NCBI GenBank assembly: GCA_002391275.1
Contig: DGSC01000014.1
Coordinates: forward strand, 1-64,000
Length of the DNA: 64,000 nt
Source: Prevotellaceae bacterium UBA4372
GTDB lineage: Bacteria > Bacteroidota > Bacteroidia > Bacteroidales > Bacteroidaceae
Reading direction: 5' to 3'
A program made the position numbers and the translations under genes. This document shows, one piece after another, positions 59,392-64,000 of the stretch (position 1 is its first letter; each line of letters starts with the position of its first letter). Under the pieces are notes generated by a model that made no database searches, was not told where the DNA came from, and saw only the letters and a program-made list of their open reading frames with translations.

Positions 59392-60348
59392 ATGATTAAT
59401 AGAGAGCTTATCCGTCTGAAAGTTGTGCAGCAAGTTTATGTCTATTACATGAACTGCGACCGCAAACTTGATACAGCAGAAAACGACTTGTTCGTAAGTT
59501 TGTCCAAATCCTACGACCTTTATCTATATATGTTCGGGCTTATGCTTGAGCTGAATCGCATAGCCGAACGTACGTATTCCACCGATCTCAGTCGTTTCCA
59601 GCGCCTCCACGAAGGAGAAGCACCGAGCACACGCTTTATAGATAATAAGTTTATTGCCCAGCTCCAGGTGAATGAGCAGTTGCGCGACTTCATCGACAAC
59701 CAGAAGAAAACATGGGTGAACGAGGAAGACTATGTGCGTCGTCTGTTCAAGCGCATCGCGCAATCCGACCTGTACAAAGAGTGGATGAGCGGAACAGCTC
59801 CCACCACCTACGAGGAGGATCGCAACCTTTGGCGGCAGATTTACCAGAAGATTATAGCCGAGGACGAAGAGCTCGACTCGGTGCTTGAAGAGCAGAGCCT
59901 CTATTGGAACGACGACCGTTTCATTGTTGACACCTTCGTGATAAAGACGATAAAGCGTTTCGATCAGTCTAAAGGTGCCCACCAACCCCTCTTGCCCGAG
60001 TACCGCGACGAAGAGGACCGTGAGTTCGCGCGTCGACTGCTTCGTGCCACGGTGCTTGGCTGCGACACCTATCGCTCGCTGATTCAGCAGTCGCTGCGCA
60101 ACTGGGACATCGACCGTCTGGCCTTCATGGATTTGCTGATTATGCAGACGGCGATTGCCGAGGTCGTCACCTTCCCGCAGATACCTGTCAGCGTAACCAT
60201 CAACGAATACGTAGAGATTGCGAAGGTATATTCTACGCCTAAGAGCTCTGCCTACGTGAATGGTATGCTGGATGCTATATGCCGTCGCCTCCATGATGAA
60301 GGCCGCATCCAAAAGGATGTCCCCTCCAAAGAGTCCGGCAACGAATAG
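59392..60348 (+). CDS. nusB: Transcription antitermination factor NusB (long Bacteroidetes form)
   Basis: 318 residues, about twice the E. coli length, as usual in Bacteroidetes. The N-terminus (INRELIRLKVVQQVYVYYM) corresponds to the RNA-binding first helix. The C-terminal NusB half includes RNWDIDRLAFMDLLIMQTAIAEV and the family's ISVTINEYVEIAKVY-like VSVTINEYVEIAKVYSTPKS, then FVNGMLD-like YVNGMLDAICRRL. It acts with NusA, NusE and NusG in antitermination of rRNA operons. It is followed 32 bp later by yajC in the common nusB-yajC-ybbR-coaE order. Confidence 0.93.
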   Translation: MINRELIRLKVVQQVYVYYMNCDRKLDTAENDLFVSLSKSYDLYLYMFGLMLELNRIAERTYSTDLSRFQRLHEGEAPSTRFIDNKFIAQLQVNEQLRDFIDNQKKTWVNEEDYVRRLFKRIAQSDLYKEWMSGTAPTTYEEDRNLWRQIYQKIIAEDEELDSVLEEQSLYWNDDRFIVDTFVIKTIKRFDQSKGAHQPLLPEYRDEEDREFARRLLRATVLGCDTYRSLIQQSLRNWDIDRLAFMDLLIMQTAIAEVVTFPQIPVSVTINEYVEIAKVYSTPKSSAYVNGMLDAICRRLHDEGRIQKDVPSKESGNE

Positions 60349-60380
60349 AGATTATTCATTATATACATTAAATATTAATT

Positions 60381-60701
60381 ATGGAACCTATTTTAGTTTT
60401 ACTACAAGCTCAGGGCGATGGCGGTTTAGGCATGATTCTCATGCTCGTGGCTATGTTCGCAATCATGTATTTCTTTATGATTCGTCCGCAACAGAAGAAG
60501 CAAAAAGAGATACAGAACTTCCGCAACAGCATAGAGAAGGGTCAGGAAGTGATCACCGCAGGCGGCCTCTATGGCGTCGTTCGCGATATTGATGAAGTGA
60601 AGAACGTGCTCATCATCGAGGTCGCAAACGGTGTTCGCGTGCGTGTCGACCGCAACTCCGTGTTCGCTTCGGCATCAGCTTCGGAGAACTACGTGAAATA
60701 A
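60381..60701 (+). CDS. yajC: Preprotein translocase subunit YajC
   Basis: 106 residues. One transmembrane helix (GLGMILMLVAMFAIMYFFMI) is followed by the family motif RPQQKKQKEIQNFRNSIEKG and GQEVITAGGLYGVV. YajC joins SecD/SecF at the SecYEG channel. Six bases separate its stop from the YbbR gene. Confidence 0.95.
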   Translation: MEPILVLLQAQGDGGLGMILMLVAMFAIMYFFMIRPQQKKQKEIQNFRNSIEKGQEVITAGGLYGVVRDIDEVKNVLIIEVANGVRVRVDRNSVFASASASENYVK

Positions 60702-60707
60702 TTTTGC

Positions 60708-61703
60708 ATGGACAGGCAGCGTATACAGCTTGCCTACGAAGGCACAAAGGCATTCCTGCTTAGCAAGCTCAGCAGGGAAGCCTTTGTGTTTCTTTTTTTT
60801 GTACTGGTTTCTGCGGGCTTTTGGCTCTTGCTCACGCTCAATGAGAGCTATGAGATGGATGTAGAGGTGCCGCTTCAGTTGACGAATGTGCCCAAGGAAG
60901 TGGTGCTGACCTCCGACTTGCCGTCGACATTGCAAGTGCGGGTCCGCGACAAGGGGAGCTCGCTGTTAGGCTATTACTATGGCGACAAGAAGCGCGTGCT
61001 GACCCTCGATTTCAGGGCTTATGACCATGGTGAATCCTATCACCGGTCGATTGTCACTCACAGCGATGTCCAGAAACGTCTGCAATCCATCTTCGATGCT
61101 TCGACGCATATTGTGAGCCTGCGTCCCGATACGCTCGAATTTTTCTACACGCGTGGTCACATGAAGCGTGTGCCGGTAGTATTCAGGGGCCATGTTCAGC
61201 CCGATGCCTTGTACTATCTGGCTTCGTTGCAATGTCGTCCGGACTCAGTCACGGTGTGGGCAGAGGATAGCTATCTCGATTCTTTGACCGTAGTCCCTAC
61301 GGTGCTCACCAATATCACCGGCCTCACCGAGAGTATGTCGCGTACGGTGCCTTTGCCTACGATCAAGGGTGTTAAGTTTGAGCCTTCCGAGGTGCAGCTC
61401 ACGGCCGAGATTGATGTCTTCACAGAGAAGACGGTGGAAGTGCCCATTCAGGCAACCAATTTCCCCGCCGGGCTGTCGCTGCGCACTTTCCCCGCATCGG
61501 CGTCTGTCACTTTTCGCGTAGGAGCCAAGGACTACAAGAAGATTACCAAGGAGCAGTTTGTCATCACCACGACGTATGAGGAACTGTTGTCTTTGCCCGA
61601 CTCTATGTTGACGTTGCACCTGCGTTCCATTCCTGAAGGGGTCTCGCAAGCACGTATCCATCCCCAGCGTGTGCAATTCCTGATAGAGCAGACAGAGGAA
61701 TGA
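60708..61703 (+). CDS. YbbR-domain protein (CdaR-like)
   Basis: 331 residues. One N-terminal membrane helix (FVFLFFVLVSAGFWLLLTL) is followed by three or so YbbR beta-repeats outside the membrane (for example VEVPLQLTNVPKEVVLTSDL and VEVPIQATNFPAGLSLRTFP). In Firmicutes such proteins regulate the diadenylate cyclase CdaA; here no cyclase is adjacent, so the partner is unknown. Its last codon overlaps the coaE ATG by 4 nt, indicating coupling. Confidence 0.85.
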   Translation: MDRQRIQLAYEGTKAFLLSKLSREAFVFLFFVLVSAGFWLLLTLNESYEMDVEVPLQLTNVPKEVVLTSDLPSTLQVRVRDKGSSLLGYYYGDKKRVLTLDFRAYDHGESYHRSIVTHSDVQKRLQSIFDASTHIVSLRPDTLEFFYTRGHMKRVPVVFRGHVQPDALYYLASLQCRPDSVTVWAEDSYLDSLTVVPTVLTNITGLTESMSRTVPLPTIKGVKFEPSEVQLTAEIDVFTEKTVEVPIQATNFPAGLSLRTFPASASVTFRVGAKDYKKITKEQFVITTTYEELLSLPDSMLTLHLRSIPEGVSQARIHPQRVQFLIEQTEE

Positions 61704-62278
61704 AAATCGTAGGCATAACAGGCGGTATAGGCAGCGGCAAGTCGTATGTAGCCCGTTTGTTGGCTACGAACTATCGTGTGCCCGTGTACGATTGTGATAG
61801 CGAAGCACGCCGTCTCATGCTTGGTCCGGCCATTCGCGAGCAGTTGGTCTGTCTCATAGGCCCTGAGGCCTACACTGCCGACGGCCAGCTCAACAAACCC
61901 GTCGTAGCATCGTTTTTGTTCGCCAATGTCGAGCATGCGGCCGCAGTGAATGGTATTGTTCATCCCGTCGTCAAGGCAGATTTTGCGGCTTGGGCAACCC
62001 GACAAGGCACACCGGTCGTGCTCGTAGAGAGCGCTATCCTCATAGAAGCTGGCTTCCTCGATGTCGTCGACCATGTTGTCCTCGTGGATGCTCCTCTGGA
62101 CCTCCGCATCAGCAGAGCCATGCAGCGCGACGGAGCTACGCGCGAACAAGTGGAAGCCCGTATCAGGCACCAGCTCCCTTCGACCGAACAAATGCCTTAT
62201 GCCGACGTCGTGGTCTGCAACGACGGTAGACCCATTATGCCGCAATTAAGATTTTTTATGGCACAAATGTTTGCCTAA
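61700..62278 (+). CDS. coaE: Dephospho-CoA kinase
   Basis: 192 residues. The P-loop is VGITGGIGSGKSYVARLL, followed by VPVYDCDSEARRLM with the catalytic Asp and VVLVESAILIEAG. The lid region DLRISRAMQRDGATREQVEARI is present. It phosphorylates dephospho-CoA in the last step of CoA synthesis. ATGA overlap with the YbbR gene; the -33 box of the next promoter sits in its final codons. Confidence 0.95.
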   Translation: MKIVGITGGIGSGKSYVARLLATNYRVPVYDCDSEARRLMLGPAIREQLVCLIGPEAYTADGQLNKPVVASFLFANVEHAAAVNGIVHPVVKADFAAWATRQGTPVVLVESAILIEAGFLDVVDHVVLVDAPLDLRISRAMQRDGATREQVEARIRHQLPSTEQMPYADVVVCNDGRPIMPQLRFFMAQMFA

Positions 62279-62301
62279 TCAGTGTAGAAAGCTTATTTTT
62301 G
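62270..62301 (+). promoter_or_regulatory. Bacteroidetes promoter for the DUF5606 gene
   Basis: TTTG at 62270-62273 (inside the coaE end), a 20-bp spacer, then TATTTTTG at 62294-62301. About 50 nt upstream of the ATG at 62353. Confidence 0.75.
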
Positions 62302-62352
62302 CAGTCGCTTTTTGCAAAAATAGTAACTACAAACCTTAAAACATACAAAACA

Positions 62353-62796
62353 ATGCTTGAAACTATCTTATCTATAGCCGGTAAGCCCGGTTTGTACAAA
62401 CTCGTTTCCCGTGGCAACCGCAACCTCATCGTAGAGTCTATCGACGACAAGCATCAGCGTATGCCCGCTTTTGCTACCGACCGCGTCATCTCGCTGGCCG
62501 ATATAGCCATGTACACCGACAGCGAGGAAGTGCCCTTGGCAGACGTGCTCACCAGCCTCAAGGCCAAGGAGAATGGTGCGCAGAGCTCGCTCGATTATAA
62601 GAAAGCATCCAAGGAACAGCTTTTCGACTATTTTGCCGAAGTGCTGCCCAATTTCGACCGCGATCGCGTGTTCCCCTCGGATGTCAAGAAACTTATCCAG
62701 TGGTACAACATCCTCATCGGTGCAGGTCTCGACGATTTCTCTAAGCTGCGTCCCACCGAGGGTGATAACATCGACGACCGCAAGGAAGAAGAATAA
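62353..62796 (+). CDS. DUF5606 family protein
   Basis: 147 residues from the ATG at 62353, supported by the promoter at 62270-62301. The N-terminus LETILSIAGKPGLYKLVSRG and the middle IVESIDDKHQRMPAF are typical of this Bacteroidetes family. A helical C-terminal half (KKASKEQLFDYFAEVLPNFD) and an acidic tail follow. Function unknown; an SH3-like N-terminal fold is possible. Confidence 0.8.
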   Translation: MLETILSIAGKPGLYKLVSRGNRNLIVESIDDKHQRMPAFATDRVISLADIAMYTDSEEVPLADVLTSLKAKENGAQSSLDYKKASKEQLFDYFAEVLPNFDRDRVFPSDVKKLIQWYNILIGAGLDDFSKLRPTEGDNIDDRKEEE

Positions 62797-62823
62797 AGAT
62801 TGTAGCTTCGTCTACATCCAACG

Positions 62824-62861
62824 GCGCCCCTTAGGCTTCTGACCAGAAACCTAAGGGGCGC
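62824..62861. terminator. Stem-loop after the DUF5606 gene
   Basis: GCGCCCCTTAGG pairs perfectly with CCTAAGGGGCGC, and TTCTG with CAGAA further in. No T run follows, so it may be a stabilising 3' hairpin. Its CCTTAGG resembles the core of the neighbouring 22-bp array. Confidence 0.55.
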
Positions 62862-62888
62862 TGTCGTATGGTATCAGGCACGTTTTCC

Positions 62889-63014
62889 GATGCACCTAAG
62901 AGAATAGCCCGATGCACCTAAGAGAATAGCCCGATGCACCTAAGAGAATTGGCCAACACGCCTAAGAGAATTGGCCGATGCGCCTAAGAGAATTTTCAGA
63001 TGCACTTGAGAAGA
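62889..63014 (-). repeat. 22-bp tandem repeat array, site 4 (opposite orientation)
   Basis: CCTAAG starts at 62895, 62917, 62939, 62961 and 62983, with a degenerate sixth (CTTGAG) at 63005, all 22 bp apart. The minus-strand unit is CTTAGGTGCATCGGGCTATTCT or close variants, the same core as sites 1 and 3. Confidence 0.93.
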
Positions 63015-63073
63015 TGGTTGCAGACGGTCTATAGGCTGATTCGTACAGCTTGGGCTAAACCTATAGGCGGCTT

Positions 63074-64000
63074 TTACTTATATTTCCCGCAGGTTATTTC
63101 TTCGACCGTCAGCGGCACGTAAACCATCGAGTAGCCATTGTCCTTGCTGTCCTCTTCGTAGAAGAATGCGATGCGGCCGTCGCGCTGAACCGACATCGTG
63201 GAGTAGGCCGAGGTAGTGTGCGACACCTGAAGGCCGCGCGTCCAGTTGTGGGCAAAAGCTCGCGGACTGTAGATGCCGTTGGGCAGGATTTCCTTGAACC
63301 AGATGCCAACGTCGGTGCGTCCCTCGCCACACGGCAGGGATTGCAGCATCAGTTTGGCAGGCTTGCCCGTCTGCACCTCCGTGGCATCGATGAGCATGAT
63401 TTCGCCGTTGCATGAGTTGGCGCCTACCTTGATGCCTCCAGGAACCTCGTGCGAGGCTACGCATTTGCCCCATTTGCCTTGCTCCTGGTTGGCTGCGATG
63501 TTGTCGAAATGATAGATGTTGAAGAAACGGCCGTACCATTTTCTTGACGAAAGCACGACGTCGCCATTGGGCAGCTCTTCGGCTTTCGGCTCATCGCCGT
63601 CGATGCACGGGCTGTCGTAGCCGTCGAGTGTGGTGCCTCCGAGTACGTTCCAGGTCTGTCCGAAGTCGTCGCTGTAGATGACATAGTTACAGGCAACATC
63701 CTTCTCGTCCATTTGCGTACGGGTGAGCACCGAGCAATACAATCTGAAGTATTTGTCCTTTTTCACTACGCGGCTTTGCATGATTCTGCCAGAGCCAATG
63801 AACATGGTGCGTGTATGAGGCAACATTTCGTAGAAAGCATCGGTCACATCTTCGGCTTTAGTCCATGAGCGGCCGCCGTCGGGGCTGTACCATCGTGCCA
63901 CGCGGTTGGGGTTCGCGCGCGTACCATTAATATAAGGTGTACTTCCAGTGACGGACATACACAGGATGCGCTTGCTCGTGCGGTCGGCCACCAAAGCCGC
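63074..64000 (-). CDS. Sialidase/BNR-repeat exo-alpha-sialidase-like protein, 5' part cut by the window edge
   Basis: At least 308 residues of the C-terminal part. Two Asp-box repeats (YSPDGGRSWTKA and YSDDFGQTWNVL) and late motifs (CNGEIMLIDATEV, FAHNWTRGLQVSHTTSAYSTMSVQRDGRIAFFYEED, read in parts) fit the six-bladed propeller of GH33 sialidases. The final Tyr/Glu region (DGRIAFFYEED) is where the nucleophile pair of the family is usually found. Such enzymes remove sialic acid from mucins; signal peptide and first catalytic Arg lie outside the window. No neighbouring sialic-acid genes are visible. Confidence 0.8.
   Translation of the reverse strand, partial: AALVADRTSKRILCMSVTGSTPYINGTRANPNRVARWYSPDGGRSWTKAEDVTDAFYEMLPHTRTMFIGSGRIMQSRVVKKDKYFRLYCSVLTRTQMDEKDVACNYVIYSDDFGQTWNVLGGTTLDGYDSPCIDGDEPKAEELPNGDVVLSSRKWYGRFFNIYHFDNIAANQEQGKWGKCVASHEVPGGIKVGANSCNGEIMLIDATEVQTGKPAKLMLQSLPCGEGRTDVGIWFKEILPNGIYSPRAFAHNWTRGLQVSHTTSAYSTMSVQRDGRIAFFYEEDSKDNGYSMVYVPLTVEEITCGKYK

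Noticed and set aside
62990..63073. Terminator for the sialidase-like gene
   Set aside because: CCTATAGG words recur as short palindromes, but no stable stem with a T run is formed on the minus strand.
1..64000. tRNA or rRNA genes
   Set aside because: I looked in the intergenic regions for cloverleaf and TTCGAATC-type signatures and found none convincing; a covariance-model scan would settle it.

Overview
This window looks like a chromosomal segment of a Bacteroidales bacterium, most likely Prevotellaceae or a close relative. The evidence is two SusC/SusD pairs, Bacteroidetes-type promoters (TTTG, a 19-21 bp spacer, then TAnnTTTG) and no Shine-Dalgarno sites. It also has C10 (streptopain-like) proteases with short type IX-like C-terminal tails and Bacteroidetes-specific families (DUF3276/PUR-like, DUF4924, DUF5606, HU-like). 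I saw no rRNA, tRNA, CRISPR array, prophage or classical insertion sequence.

Layout. 1-9 kb: gcvT overlapping a lipoate ligase, a lipid A-type acyltransferase, an AT-rich block of four surface-glycan genes (two Stealth phosphotransferases and two glycosyltransferases), a PAP2 phosphatase and asparaginase. 9-19 kb: a large secreted sugar-binding enzyme of uncertain family, rplY, pth, an S4-domain protein, and a secreted endonuclease/exonuclease/phosphatase-fold protein with a tiny companion ORF. 19-33.6 kb: an acyltransferase-3, pepT, a ROK kinase, a LysE-DUF4924-rmlD-prfC run, a Sua5/YrdC protein, an HU-like protein, a ClC channel, a DUF559 nuclease, fmt and an ECF sigma factor.

33.6-49.7 kb is the most striking part. 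Two four-gene operons (SusC, SusD, lipoprotein, C10 protease) lie back to back as mirror images around a 0.95-kb intergenic region. Its ends form a 136-bp inverted repeat with a single mismatch, covering 41 bp of upstream DNA and the first 95 bp of both susC genes. Only one canonical promoter is visible between the repeats, pointing right, so an invertible promoter is a reasonable but unproven idea. Each operon probably imports a peptide or glycan at the outer membrane and exports a protease.

49.7-64 kb: a repeat-rich gene-poor island, rpe, comEC, two half-size chromate transporters, purL, a PUR-like protein, then nusB-yajC-ybbR-coaE, DUF5606 and the end of a sialidase-like gene cut by the window edge.

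Four repeat systems run through the window. (1) GC-rich palindromes sit at or inside the 5' ends of coding genes. One pair, as perfect 39-bp inverted repeats, brackets the DUF559 nuclease gene, and that element supplies the apparent start codon of fmt. (2) ATGACGAAT-type sequence occurs in an fmt insertion and in the terminator hairpin after pth. (3) Minisatellites with an exact 22-bp period around a CTCTTAGG-like core occur at four intergenic sites. (4) A pair of 97-bp inverted elements lies at 50 kb. The DUF559 element with its palindromes is my leading candidate for an undescribed mobile system, followed by the mirrored SusC locus.
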